A DNA stretch of 57,518 bases, taken from SZUA-217 sp034658975. Lineage in GTDB: Bacteria; Actinomycetota; Acidimicrobiia; Spongiisociales; ZC4RG35. Numbering within the stretch: the stretch's first letter is position 1; each line of letters opens with the position of its first letter. Of the stretch, positions 41,022 to 49,948 are shown in pieces. The stretch covers positions 1 through 57,518 of the forward strand of contig JAYEGJ010000125.1 in assembly GCA_034658975.1 (NCBI GenBank). The letters are read 5' to 3'. The notes beneath the pieces were generated by a model, which was not told where the DNA came from, did not search any database, and saw only the letters and a program-made list of their open reading frames with translations. A program made the translations under genes and the position numbers.

Positions 41022-42067
41022 TTCCCCTTCTGACCGCAGCCGCAGTTGGCCTGATCGTTTCGATTTTCGGGACTCCCTATGCGATCCGATTCCTCCGGCG
41101 CCGGGAGATCGGCCAATTCATCCAGGAGGACATCAAGGGTCACGCCCACAAGCAGGGCACGCCGACCATGGGTGGAGTGGTGTTCGTCGCCGCCGCCATT
41201 GTCGGGTGGCTGCTTGCCCACCTTCGGCTCTGGAGCCCATCCGCCGGATTCGGGTTTGAGATCCGTCCGTTCGGCCTGGGCGGCTGGCTCGCCGTCCTGG
41301 CACTCGCAGGGATGGCACTCGTCGGATTCTTCGACGACTGGACCAAGTATTCGCGCAAGCGGAGCCTCGGTTTATCCAAGACGGCCAAGTTCGGTGGTCA
41401 GTTGGCTATCGCTGCCTTCTTCGCCTGGGGTGCGACCGAGGCAGGAGTCGTGACCGAGTTGTCATTTGTGCGGCCGCTCGGGATCGACCTCGGAGTGTTC
41501 TTCGTCGTCTGGGTCCTCATCATGCTTACGGGGGCGGCTAACGGGGTGAACCTCGCCGATGGGATGGATGGTCTGGCGGCCGGTTCCTCGGCATTGGTCG
41601 TGGCTGCCTACACGATCATCGCTTTCTGGCAGTTCAGGAACGAAACGATCTACCAGGCGACCGACCCTTTGGAGCTAGCGATGATCTCGGCAGCGATGTT
41701 CGGGGCCATCCTGGGTTTTCTTTGGTGGAACGCGCCACCCGCCAAGGTCTTCATGGGCGATGTGGGAAGCCAGGGGATCGGTGGTCTGCTCGCAGCTCTC
41801 GCCCTTCTCACCAACACCCACCTTCTTCTAATTGTGCTCGGAGCGATCTATGTCGCCGAGGTTCTATCCGTCATCATCCAGGTGGCGAGCTTCAAGACAA
41901 CGGGGAAGCGAGTCTTTCGGATGTCTCCTCTCCACTTCCATTTCGATCTGGGTGGATGGCCGGAGACAACTGTCGTCGTCCGGTTCTGGATATTGACGGG
42001 GATCGGTGTGGCACTCGGCCTCGGGTTCTTCTACGGAGACTTTCTGCGTCTTGCGGATGTCCTGTGA
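41018..42067 (+). CDS. mraY: Phospho-MurNAc-pentapeptide transferase MraY
   Basis: A 349-residue integral membrane enzyme making lipid I. About ten membrane helices; conserved GTPTMGG (near 47), DDWTKYSRKRS (near 109), NLADGMDGLAAG (near 178) and the histidine-rich SPLHFHFDLGGWPE (near 307). Starts with GTG inside the murE stop (GTGA). In most clusters murF would precede it. Confidence 0.95.
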   Translation: MIPLLTAAAVGLIVSIFGTPYAIRFLRRREIGQFIQEDIKGHAHKQGTPTMGGVVFVAAAIVGWLLAHLRLWSPSAGFGFEIRPFGLGGWLAVLALAGMALVGFFDDWTKYSRKRSLGLSKTAKFGGQLAIAAFFAWGATEAGVVTELSFVRPLGIDLGVFFVVWVLIMLTGAANGVNLADGMDGLAAGSSALVVAAYTIIAFWQFRNETIYQATDPLELAMISAAMFGAILGFLWWNAPPAKVFMGDVGSQGIGGLLAALALLTNTHLLLIVLGAIYVAEVLSVIIQVASFKTTGKRVFRMSPLHFHFDLGGWPETTVVVRFWILTGIGVALGLGFFYGDFLRLADVL

Positions 42068-43359
42068 GCAGGGTGCTGGTCCTCGGAGCCGGTCTGTCCG
42101 GCATGGCCGCAGCACGGCTCGGAAGGCGACTTGGCATGCAGGTAACCCTCTATGACCAGTCGGTCAGGCCCGAGGCCACTGCCGAGGGGTTTGGAGTTGC
42201 CTTTGGCGAGTGGGATCCCTTGCTGCTCAACGGGATCGACCTGGTTGTGGCAAGTCCTGGATTCTCAGAGCGCTCGTTGCCCATAGTCGAGACCCTCGAA
42301 AGCGGCTTACCGATATGGAGCGAGATCGAGTTTGCTTCGCGCCATATCGAAACACCCCTGGTCGCGGTGACCGGGACTAACGGGAAGACCAGCGTTACCG
42401 AGGCAACCTCGGCAATGCTCGATGCGTCGGGGCTGAATGCTCCCGCCACGGGCAACATCGGGACACCGCTATCCGATTTCACTGAGGACGAATACGACGC
42501 CATCGTCGTCGAGGTCTCGAGCTTCCAGCTTCGGTTCACCGACCAGTTCCATCCGGTGGCTGCCGGGATAACAAACGTCGCGGTCGATCACCTCGATTGG
42601 CACGGGTCCGAGCACAGCTATCGGGACGCTAAACGCCGCATCTACGCGAATCAGACTCCTCGCGATCTCCTCGTCTATGACTTCGACGACACGGGAGCCT
42701 CGGAGATGGCGATGGGCGCCACTGCCGAGCTCTATCCAGTCTCAGGCACCGGTCTTCCGCCTAATGGGGGCGGTGTCGAAGACGGTCGGCTGACAGTCGG
42801 AGATGTAAGTATCGACATTGCCGACCTCGCTTCCGACGATGCGACCCATCTGGTCAATCTCGCGTCTGCAGCGGCTCTCTCGCTGCGCATGGGTGGATCC
42901 GCCACGGCGATTGCCGGCGCGGCCCGGTCGTACCACCCAGGTGCGCACCGGCGGAGCGTGGTGGCTTCCGTCGCGGGTGTGGACTGGATCGACGACTCGA
43001 AGGCCACAAATCCACATGCTGCCGTGGCCTCGATTCGCTCTCGCGACTCGGTGATCCTGATTGCGGGAGGACTGGCCAAGGGTCTCGACGTTACGGCCCT
43101 TGCCAAGGAGGCGAATGTTCGGCTTCTGATCGGAATTGGCGAAGCCGGGCCCGGCCTCGTCGAAGCGGCAGGGGAGAGGGGACGTTACGCCGGGACTTTG
43201 GATCTTGCAGTCGAAATGGCAGCCCAATCGGCAACCGGCGGGGACACTGTCCTTCTTGCACCGGGGTGCGCGAGCTTCGATCAGTTCGAATCTTACGAAG
43301 CCCGGGGCAACAGGTTCAAAGAACTCGTCTTGGAGAGAGTGGGAGGTCGGGTTAATTGA
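42064..43359 (+). CDS. murD: UDP-MurNAc-L-alanine:D-glutamate ligase MurD
   Basis: A 431-residue Mur ligase. N-terminal Rossmann LVLGAGLSGMAAARLG, ATP motif TGTNGKTSVTEA (near 103), EVSSFQLRF (near 147) and the C-terminal WIDDSKATNPHAAVAS typical of MurD. Start GTG 42064 within the mraY stop (GTGA). It adds D-Glu, the second residue of the stem peptide. Confidence 0.94.
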   Translation: MSRVLVLGAGLSGMAAARLGRRLGMQVTLYDQSVRPEATAEGFGVAFGEWDPLLLNGIDLVVASPGFSERSLPIVETLESGLPIWSEIEFASRHIETPLVAVTGTNGKTSVTEATSAMLDASGLNAPATGNIGTPLSDFTEDEYDAIVVEVSSFQLRFTDQFHPVAAGITNVAVDHLDWHGSEHSYRDAKRRIYANQTPRDLLVYDFDDTGASEMAMGATAELYPVSGTGLPPNGGGVEDGRLTVGDVSIDIADLASDDATHLVNLASAAALSLRMGGSATAIAGAARSYHPGAHRRSVVASVAGVDWIDDSKATNPHAAVASIRSRDSVILIAGGLAKGLDVTALAKEANVRLLIGIGEAGPGLVEAAGERGRYAGTLDLAVEMAAQSATGGDTVLLAPGCASFDQFESYEARGNRFKELVLERVGGRVN

Positions 43360-44522
43360 CGGCAAACGTGACTTCGATTTCGAAGGTTCGGGCAGCGGCC
43401 CGGAACAAGGCCGAGCTGGTGCGTCTGAACAATCGCACGGCGACCACTTTGCTCGTACTGGTTGTGGTGCTTGTCGTCATCGGCCTTGGCGCGACGCAGT
43501 CGGCATCTTCGGCGGTTGCATTCGACCAGACGGAGGATCGCCTCTACTTCTTCAAACGCCAGCTCATGGGTGTCGGGATCGGAACGCTCGCTCTGCTCGC
43601 TACTTCGCGCATCCCCTATGGGATCTATCGCAGATTTGCCGTCCCGGCATACCTCGGGACCGTCGGACTGCTCGTGGCCGTATTGATGGTCGGAACCGAG
43701 GCCAATGGGGCAACCCGCTGGCTTGAGCTTCCGGTCATCGGGCGCTTCCAGCCGTCTGAACTCGCCAAGGTTGCCGTGGTTTTCTCGCTTTCCTTCCTGT
43801 TGGAGAGGAAAGCCAAGCTGCTCAGCCGTTTTGGCCACTTCATCATCCCGGTGGCGGTCACGGTCGGCGTCATTGGCCTGCTGGTCATCAGGCAACCCGA
43901 CCTGGGGACTGTCATTGTCATCGCCGCAGCGGCTCTCGCGGTGATTGTCGCGAGCGACACTCCGATGAAATTCGTTCTTCTGCTGGGTCTTGCCGCCGTC
44001 CTTATCGCGTTTTTCCTCGCGTTCTCCGAGTCGTATCGAGCGGCACGGATCGACGGATTCCTCGATCCGTTTGCCGACCCCCAGGGCGACGGCTATCAGG
44101 TCGTTCAGGGTTACTACGCCCTCGGCAACGGTGGGATATTCGGAGTAGGGCTCGGGGCGAGCCGGGCCCGATGGTTCTATCTGCCCAACGCCCACACCGA
44201 CTTCATTTTCGCCATCATCGGCGAGGAGACCGGGCTCATCGGAGGCCTGACCATCATCGGTTTGTTCGTGGTCCTCGCTATCACCGGCTGGCTGGTGGCA
44301 GCGCGTGCGCCCGATCCATTCGGCCGAATGGTGGCAGCGGGCATCACCGTTTGGCTCTCCTTCCAGGCCCTGGTCAACATCGGTGGCGTTCTGGGTGTCG
44401 TGCCGATAACCGGCATCGCTCTTCCGTTTGTCTCTTTCGGATCGTCAGCGCTGATTGTCTCAATGGCCGCCCTGGGCGTGCTTGTGAACATCGCCCAAAG
44501 CGGCGTGCAACGCGAACCGTGA
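43356..44522 (+). CDS. ftsW: Septal peptidoglycan polymerase FtsW (SEDS)
   Basis: A 388-residue SEDS glycosyltransferase with about ten membrane helices. Characteristic stretches: EANGATRWLELPVIGRFQPSELAK near 113-136, the loop GDGYQVVQGYYALGNGGIFG near 246 and the PNAHTDFIFAIIGEETG signature near 278. It starts with TTG inside the murD stop (TTGA) after GGGAGG. It pairs with FtsI. Confidence 0.94.
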   Translation: MTANVTSISKVRAAARNKAELVRLNNRTATTLLVLVVVLVVIGLGATQSASSAVAFDQTEDRLYFFKRQLMGVGIGTLALLATSRIPYGIYRRFAVPAYLGTVGLLVAVLMVGTEANGATRWLELPVIGRFQPSELAKVAVVFSLSFLLERKAKLLSRFGHFIIPVAVTVGVIGLLVIRQPDLGTVIVIAAAALAVIVASDTPMKFVLLLGLAAVLIAFFLAFSESYRAARIDGFLDPFADPQGDGYQVVQGYYALGNGGIFGVGLGASRARWFYLPNAHTDFIFAIIGEETGLIGGLTIIGLFVVLAITGWLVAARAPDPFGRMVAAGITVWLSFQALVNIGGVLGVVPITGIALPFVSFGSSALIVSMAALGVLVNIAQSGVQREP

Positions 44523-45595
44523 CCTATGTGATTGCCGCGGCCGGCACTGGCGGTCACGTCTATCCCGGACTCTCCGTTGGCGAAGCCCTGCTCGACCTCG
44601 GGGTGGCCCGCGAATCGATCACCTTCGTGGGGGGCAACCGTCTCGAGGCGAAGGTCTATCCCGATGAGGGCTTTTCCTTTTTCGAGGTCGAGTTGCGGGG
44701 ATTACAACGCTCGCTGACACCAAGGAATCTCACGCTTCCAGCGGTGGTGATGAAGGCGAGAAGTCGCATCTACGAAATGATCGTTGAATCCGACGTGAAG
44801 GCCGTGCTTGGAATGGGCGGCTACGTGACCATTCCCACAGGGTCGGCGGCGCGGCGGGCGGGCGTGCCGTTCTTCAATGCCGAGCAGAACGCAGAAGCGG
44901 GTCTGGCCAACAAGATCGCCAGTCGGTGGGCGGCGAGGTCGTTTGTCTCGTTTCCGGACACAGGAGGTATGCCGGATGCCGAGTGGGTCGGCAATCCCGT
45001 TCGCGCGCCGTTCTGGTCCTTCGACCGTGAATCATTGCGGCTGGAAGCCGCAAGAAAGTATCAGCTCACACCCAACGTTCCGGTGTTGGGAGTGTTTGGT
45101 GGGTCCTTGGGCGCCGGCGCCATCAACGAAGCGATCATCCGTCTTGTCTCCGAATGGGAGGGGCGGGCGTTCCAGATCGTCCATCTGACGGGGGAGCGGA
45201 ACATAGCCGAGATGATGTCGGTCGATCAGGCAACCGTGAGATGGATCAGAGTCGCGTTCGAGGAGTCGATGGAGACTTTCTATGCGGCCTGCGATCTGGT
45301 GATTGCCCGCGCTGGAGGGGCCGTTGCCGAGCTCACGGCCTCGTCCACACCTTCGATCCTCGTACCCGGGGAGTTCGGTTCGGCCGGCCACCAGAGTGGC
45401 AATGCCAGGTTCCTCTCCGATGCCGGGGCTGCCATCACACTTCCGGAGTCAGGCCTGGGGGGTCTCGGGGGTCTCGTCAACTCGATTCTCTTCTCGGACC
45501 CGGCCCTGGACGAGATGCGGGAGGCCGCAAATCGCATTGCACGGCCGAGAGCGGCCCATGCGATTGCCGCGGCGATGATGAAGGCGACTGCATGA
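44519..45595 (+). CDS. murG: Lipid II synthase MurG
   Basis: A 358-residue GT-B glycosyltransferase adding GlcNAc to lipid I. N-terminal AAAGTGGHVYPGLS (5-18), VLGMGGYVT (99-107), GGSLGAGAIN near 192, and the UDP-GlcNAc-binding ARAGGAVAELTA near 262 and PGEFGSAGHQ near 282. GTG start inside the ftsW stop (GTGA). Confidence 0.94.
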   Translation: MTYVIAAAGTGGHVYPGLSVGEALLDLGVARESITFVGGNRLEAKVYPDEGFSFFEVELRGLQRSLTPRNLTLPAVVMKARSRIYEMIVESDVKAVLGMGGYVTIPTGSAARRAGVPFFNAEQNAEAGLANKIASRWAARSFVSFPDTGGMPDAEWVGNPVRAPFWSFDRESLRLEAARKYQLTPNVPVLGVFGGSLGAGAINEAIIRLVSEWEGRAFQIVHLTGERNIAEMMSVDQATVRWIRVAFEESMETFYAACDLVIARAGGAVAELTASSTPSILVPGEFGSAGHQSGNARFLSDAGAAITLPESGLGGLGGLVNSILFSDPALDEMREAANRIARPRAAHAIAAAMMKATA

Positions 45596-46947
45596 CCATT
45601 CCCTACAGGCGTATTCACATCATTGGCGCCGGAGGAGCAGGAATGAGCGCTCTCGCCAAAGTCCTCGTCGGTCGCGGCCATCAGGTATCGGGATCCGATC
45701 TGAGGGGAGGCCCGGCCCTCGACGCCCTCGCAGACATCGGCATGGAGGTGGCCACCGGCCACAACCCGTCGATGGCCGTGAATGCGGATCTCGTGGTTGC
45801 CTCATCAGCGGTGCCGGAGTACGACGAGGAACTCGAGTCGGCCCGGGAGGCCGGCATACCGACCTGGCGACGTCCTCAGCTCTTGGCTGCGCTGACTTCG
45901 ACAATCCGCACCATCGGAGCCACCGGCACCCATGGCAAAACCACAACGACTGCGCTTCTGATCTCGGCGTTGCACCACCGCGGAGACGATCCAAGTTTCA
46001 TCCTTGGCGGCGAAATCGCAGGGCTCGGCACCAACGGACACGTCGGTGAGACACCGTTGCTGGTGTTGGAATCCGACGAGGCGTTTCGCACATTCGAGGG
46101 TCTCGAGTTGAACGGACTTGTGGTGACGAATGTCGAACCGGAGCACATTGACCATTTCGGTTCGGAGGCCGCCCTTGCCGATGCCTTCGCCGAGGTTGCA
46201 GCCGGTGTCGATGGGCCTGTGGTGTCCTGCATTGATGATCCTGGTTCAGCCCGTGTTGCCGAAAGGGCGGAAACGCTCACCTATGGGTTTGGAGAGGGCG
46301 CCGTCTGGCGACTCAGTGACTACCGCCGCGCCGACCAGTCTTCGACATTCATGCTCACCGGGCCCCAGGCCTCTATTGAGGTCGGGCTTGCCCTGCCCGG
46401 CCGCCATGTGGCGCTGAACGCAGCGGGGGCGTTGAGTCTGCTTGCCGAACTTGGTTACCCACTCGAAGAGCTGGTGCCCGGAGTGGGACATTTCAGGGGT
46501 GTCGGGCGTCGATGGGAACATCGCGGAACGGTCGAGGGTGTGATGCTGGTGGACGACTATGCCCACCATCCAACAGAGGTGAAGGCAACTCTTGATGCAG
46601 CTGAGGGCGTTGTCCCGGGGAGGGTCTGGGCAGTGTTCCAGCCTCATCTGTACTCGAGAACGGAAATGTTCCACGAAGAGTTCGGCCAGGCGCTGGCCGC
46701 TGCCGACAAAGTCATCGTGACCGACGTCTACGGGGCACGAGAAATCCCCGTCCCTGGGGTGACGGGTGAGCTGATCGTCGATGCAGCATTCGAGGCCGGC
46801 GCAGATGTCACGTATGTGCCCCACAGGTCGGATCTAGCCGATTATCTGCTTCCGCTCGTTCAGGATGGCGATCTGGTCCTCTCCATGGGAGCTGGTGATA
46901 TCACGCTTCTTCCAGGCGAGCTCGCAGTGAGGCTGGGCGAGCGATGA
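45592..46947 (+). CDS. murC: UDP-MurNAc:L-alanine ligase MurC
   Basis: A 451-residue Mur ligase with the Rossmann GAGGAGMSALAKVL near 11, ATP motif TGTHGKTTTTALL near 109, ESDEAFRTF (near 162) and the typical late DDYAHHPTEVKATL near 321. It adds the first alanine to UDP-MurNAc. ATG start inside the murG stop; ends overlapping murB by four bases. Confidence 0.94.
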   Translation: MTIPYRRIHIIGAGGAGMSALAKVLVGRGHQVSGSDLRGGPALDALADIGMEVATGHNPSMAVNADLVVASSAVPEYDEELESAREAGIPTWRRPQLLAALTSTIRTIGATGTHGKTTTTALLISALHHRGDDPSFILGGEIAGLGTNGHVGETPLLVLESDEAFRTFEGLELNGLVVTNVEPEHIDHFGSEAALADAFAEVAAGVDGPVVSCIDDPGSARVAERAETLTYGFGEGAVWRLSDYRRADQSSTFMLTGPQASIEVGLALPGRHVALNAAGALSLLAELGYPLEELVPGVGHFRGVGRRWEHRGTVEGVMLVDDYAHHPTEVKATLDAAEGVVPGRVWAVFQPHLYSRTEMFHEEFGQALAAADKVIVTDVYGAREIPVPGVTGELIVDAAFEAGADVTYVPHRSDLADYLLPLVQDGDLVLSMGAGDITLLPGELAVRLGER

Positions 46948-47843
46948 ACACGGTCGACGAGCTCGTCAAGAAGGGAATCTTGGAGCTTGACGTGCCGCTC
47001 GGCCCGCTGACTACCTACAAGTCGGGAGGTCCGGCCCGGCTCTTCGCCGTTGTCGAGAACCGGGTGGACCTGGACGCACTGGTCGACTCCAGGCTGTTTG
47101 CCGACAATGACGTTCTCGTGCTGGGACGCGGATCGAATCTCGTTGTTTCCGATGCCGGGTTCGACGGGCTCGTAATCAGTCTTGGGCGTGGTTTCGGGGC
47201 CATCGAGATTGAAGGGACCACGATCGCGGCCGGGGCTTCGGTTCCGCTGCCTCGGCTGGCCAGAGCAAGCGTCGAGGCCGGTTTGACCGGACTGGAATTC
47301 TTTGTGGGGGTTCCCGGCTCTGTGGGGGGAGCGATACGCCAGAACGCCGGCTGTTTCGGGGTGGAGACCTCGGATCGACTGGTGGACACGACGATTCTCG
47401 ATCTCGGTAACGGAAGGATGAGGAAGGCCACTTCAATCGATCTCGAGCACTCGTACCGACACTCGAATCTCGCTCCGCGAGATCTTGTCGTCGGCGCCAG
47501 ATTCGAGGCCGGCGCCGGTGATGTCGAGAGGGGACGGGCCGAGTTACGGAGGATCACCCGCTGGCGTCGGGACAACCAGCCGGGCGGCACCCTGAATGCA
47601 GGGAGCGTCTTCAAGAATCCCTCCGGGAAGTCGGCAGGGGAGCTGATCGACAATCTGGGGCTCAAGGGCCTTGCTGTCGGTGATGTTTCTGTCTCTCACA
47701 AGCACGCCAATTTCTTCGTTGCCGGTGCCGGTGCGACATCGGCCGATATCTACGAACTGGTTCAGTTGGTCAAAGACCGCGTTTTCGAGATGAGTCAAAC
47801 CATCCTTGAGCCCGAGATTCAGTTTGTGGGGTTTGAAGAATGA
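46944..47843 (+). CDS. murB: UDP-N-acetylenolpyruvoylglucosamine reductase MurB
   Basis: A 299-residue FAD enzyme completing UDP-MurNAc. FAD-binding LGRGSNLVVSD near 54, GVPGSVGGAIRQNAG near 125 and the catalytic AGSVFKNPSGKSAGELID near 222 are present, ending in HANFFV. Short type II-like layout without the extra loop of E. coli MurB. Overlaps murC and ftsQ by four bases. Confidence 0.94.
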   Translation: MNTVDELVKKGILELDVPLGPLTTYKSGGPARLFAVVENRVDLDALVDSRLFADNDVLVLGRGSNLVVSDAGFDGLVISLGRGFGAIEIEGTTIAAGASVPLPRLARASVEAGLTGLEFFVGVPGSVGGAIRQNAGCFGVETSDRLVDTTILDLGNGRMRKATSIDLEHSYRHSNLAPRDLVVGARFEAGAGDVERGRAELRRITRWRRDNQPGGTLNAGSVFKNPSGKSAGELIDNLGLKGLAVGDVSVSHKHANFFVAGAGATSADIYELVQLVKDRVFEMSQTILEPEIQFVGFEE

Positions 47844-48634
47844 CGATTGATCCGAGGCTCATCGAGCGCCGCAAGGCGGTTGCCGAAGATCGCGCCAAGA
47901 GAAGTGTCGGTCGGCTGCTCAAGTTTCTCGCTCTGACGCTGGTAGCCGGTGCGCTGGTGTGGGCGGTGTTGTCGCCATGGATGAGCATCAATCAGGTTCG
48001 CACGGCCGGAATAGTTCTCAGCGACGCGAACCAGATTCTCAGTGAGCATCGGGTGATCGCCGGCACGCCGCTGATCACGCTCCGGGCTGGCCAGGTGGAG
48101 CAGGCGCTTGCAGCCGATCCGTGGGTCAGGGAGGCTCGGGTTCATCTCGACTGGCCAGATGAGGTAATCGTCCGTATCGAGGAGCGAAAGCCGGTCGCCT
48201 GGTTCCAGACTTCGGGCGGTTGGAGCCGTCGTGACATCGAGGGCGTTTCCGTACCGAGCGCTCAGATCCCCGACGGGTCGCTCCCCAAGATTCGGCTCCA
48301 GGGAATCGCCGACACCGAGGCCGAGAAATCGCCTTTCGTACTGGGGGCGGCGGAGTTCGTCGAGACATTGACGCCTTTGCTGTATCCCGGACTGGAGATG
48401 AGGGTCGAGGCAGGGGAGTTGTGGGTTGTCGCCTCCGGTGTCGAGGTCCGCTTGGGGCGTCCCGTTGAGATGAGGGCCAAGGCTCTGAGCCTCGAGGCGA
48501 TACTCAACGAGTCGGTTCCGGAGAATTCGACAATCATCCTCATTGCACCTTCCCATCCGGCGGTCAGCCCTCCCGCGTTGCCCTCTGATGACGGCGAGGC
48601 CGTGGCACCAGACAACGAAGACGATCAACCTTAA
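47840..48634 (+). CDS. ftsQ: Division protein FtsQ (POTRA domain)
   Basis: A 264-residue bitopic protein: basic N-terminus, membrane helix at about 29-47, then a POTRA domain (INQVRTAGIVLSDANQIL ... GTPLITLRAGQVEQALAADPWVREARVHLDWPDEVIVRIEERKPVAWF) and an FtsQ/DivIB domain. The final 20 residues are proline- and acid-rich. Last gene of the coupled block; the next gene, ftsZ, has its own leader. Confidence 0.93.
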   Translation: MTIDPRLIERRKAVAEDRAKRSVGRLLKFLALTLVAGALVWAVLSPWMSINQVRTAGIVLSDANQILSEHRVIAGTPLITLRAGQVEQALAADPWVREARVHLDWPDEVIVRIEERKPVAWFQTSGGWSRRDIEGVSVPSAQIPDGSLPKIRLQGIADTEAEKSPFVLGAAEFVETLTPLLYPGLEMRVEAGELWVVASGVEVRLGRPVEMRAKALSLEAILNESVPENSTIILIAPSHPAVSPPALPSDDGEAVAPDNEDDQP

Positions 48635-48740
48635 GGGTCAACTAAAACCTTAAACATTGGGGGTTTACTTAACGGGTGACAAACGGTAAACCTCTACTTC
48701 AGCTTTCGGTTTTCGATCAATATGAATGTGGAGGTAACCC
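48635..48740 (+). promoter_or_regulatory. ftsZ: ftsZ leader with dyad
   Basis: A 106-base gap, markedly more AT-rich than its surroundings (runs such as CTAAAACCTTAAAC and GATCAATATGAATG). It contains the dyad GGTTTAC (48662-48668) and GTAAACC (48686-48692) with a 17-base centre, suited to a dimeric regulator or to an RNA stem. I see no convincing -35/-10 pair. The GGAGGT ribosome site (48730-48735) is strong. A separate ftsZ promoter is likely here by analogy with other Actinobacteria. Confidence 0.55.
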
Positions 48741-49787
48741 GTGAGTAGTGCAAGTGGCGGCTATTTAGCTGTGATCAAGGTTGTCGGCATCGGTGGCGGC
48801 GGTGTCAACGCCATCAACCGGATGGTCGATGCCGGTGTGCGCGGGGTCGAGTTCATCGCTCTCAACACCGACGCCCAGGCTCTCCTCATGAGTGACGCAG
48901 ATGTCAAGCTCGATATCGGGCGCGAGGTGACGAGGGGCCTTGGCGCCGGAGCCAACCCGGAGATCGGCCGCGCTGCCGCCGAGGAGCATCGTTCCGAATT
49001 GGAAGACACGCTCAAGGGTTCGGACATGGTCTTCATCACAGCAGGTGAGGGTGGTGGAACCGGAACCGGTGGAGCACCCGTCGTTGCCGAGGTGGCGCGG
49101 TCCGTTGGCGCCCTTACCGTCGGTGTGGTGACCCGTCCCTTTGGGTTCGAGGGCAGACGGAGGGCTGTCTACGCCGAGCAGGGCATCGATTCGCTCAAGG
49201 AGGCTGTCGACACTCTCATCGTCATTCCCAACGATCGGCTGCTCGACGTGGGCGACCCGACAGCCCCCATCGCCGAGACGTTCCGTCTCGCCGACGAGGT
49301 TCTGATGAGTGGTGTGACCGGGATCACAGATCTGATCACAACCCCCGGTCTCATCAATGTCGACTTCGCGGATGTGAGGACGATCATGTCGGACGCTGGG
49401 TCCGCTGTGATGGGGATCGGCCGGGCCACAGGTGAGAATCGGGCGAGTCAGGCGGCCGAGCGCGCTATTTCGAGCCCGATGCTCGAAAGCTCTATGGATG
49501 GAGCCAAGGGCGTCTTGCTCTCGGTTTCAGGCCCGTCGTCCATGACGCTCCATGAGGCCACCGAAGCGGCGAGGGTGGTTGCCGACCATGCCGACGCCGA
49601 GGCAGACATCATCTTCGGAGCCATCGTTGACGACGATCTCGCCGAGGAGATGAAGATCACGGTCATCGCCGCCGGATTCGAGGGTCGTCGCCGCCCCAAC
49701 CGATCCAGTCGCAGCGAGGGCGCGGCCTCGAAATCATCAGACGCCGGAGACGACACTCTCGACATCCCGAGTTTCGTCCAAGGATGA
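48741..49787 (+). CDS. ftsZ: Cell division GTPase FtsZ
   Basis: A 348-residue tubulin-like GTPase. Signature GGGTGTG at 104-110, N-terminal GIGGGGVNAINRMV (16-29), synergy loop NVDFADVRTIMSDAGSA near 203, and a short linker (about 25 residues, Ser/Arg-rich) before the C-terminal peptide LDIPSFVQG that binds SepF and other partners. Shorter linker than in mycobacteria. GTG start with an ideal GGAGGT site 5 bases upstream. Confidence 0.97.
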   Translation: MSSASGGYLAVIKVVGIGGGGVNAINRMVDAGVRGVEFIALNTDAQALLMSDADVKLDIGREVTRGLGAGANPEIGRAAAEEHRSELEDTLKGSDMVFITAGEGGGTGTGGAPVVAEVARSVGALTVGVVTRPFGFEGRRRAVYAEQGIDSLKEAVDTLIVIPNDRLLDVGDPTAPIAETFRLADEVLMSGVTGITDLITTPGLINVDFADVRTIMSDAGSAVMGIGRATGENRASQAAERAISSPMLESSMDGAKGVLLSVSGPSSMTLHEATEAARVVADHADAEADIIFGAIVDDDLAEEMKITVIAAGFEGRRRPNRSSRSEGAASKSSDAGDDTLDIPSFVQG

Positions 49788-49933
49788 TTCGCCCGCCCCT
49801 AGTGCCCCGACCACCAACGTTTGCCGCGTTCAGGACGGCCAGTGACGCCCCTGGCTGTGTCCTCGTCCTCGACGAACGGACGGGTGCGCCTTCGGCCTGC
49901 GTCCTTGCCAGAGACGTCCCTGCCTCGCCCTGA
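49784..49933 (+). CDS. Possible small frame or leader between ftsZ and pgeF
   Basis: An ATG at 49784 overlaps the ftsZ stop (ATGA) and opens 49 codons ending at TGA 49931-49933, in the same frame as pgeF, whose GTG follows at 49949. The product (MIRPPLVPRPPTFAAFR...) resembles nothing I know. Because it is in frame with pgeF it could be a translated leader, or its stop could be a sequence error that cuts the true N-terminus of PgeF. Low confidence. Confidence 0.25.
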   Translation: MIRPPLVPRPPTFAAFRTASDAPGCVLVLDERTGAPSACVLARDVPASP

Positions 49934-49948
49934 ACATCGGCAACGTTT

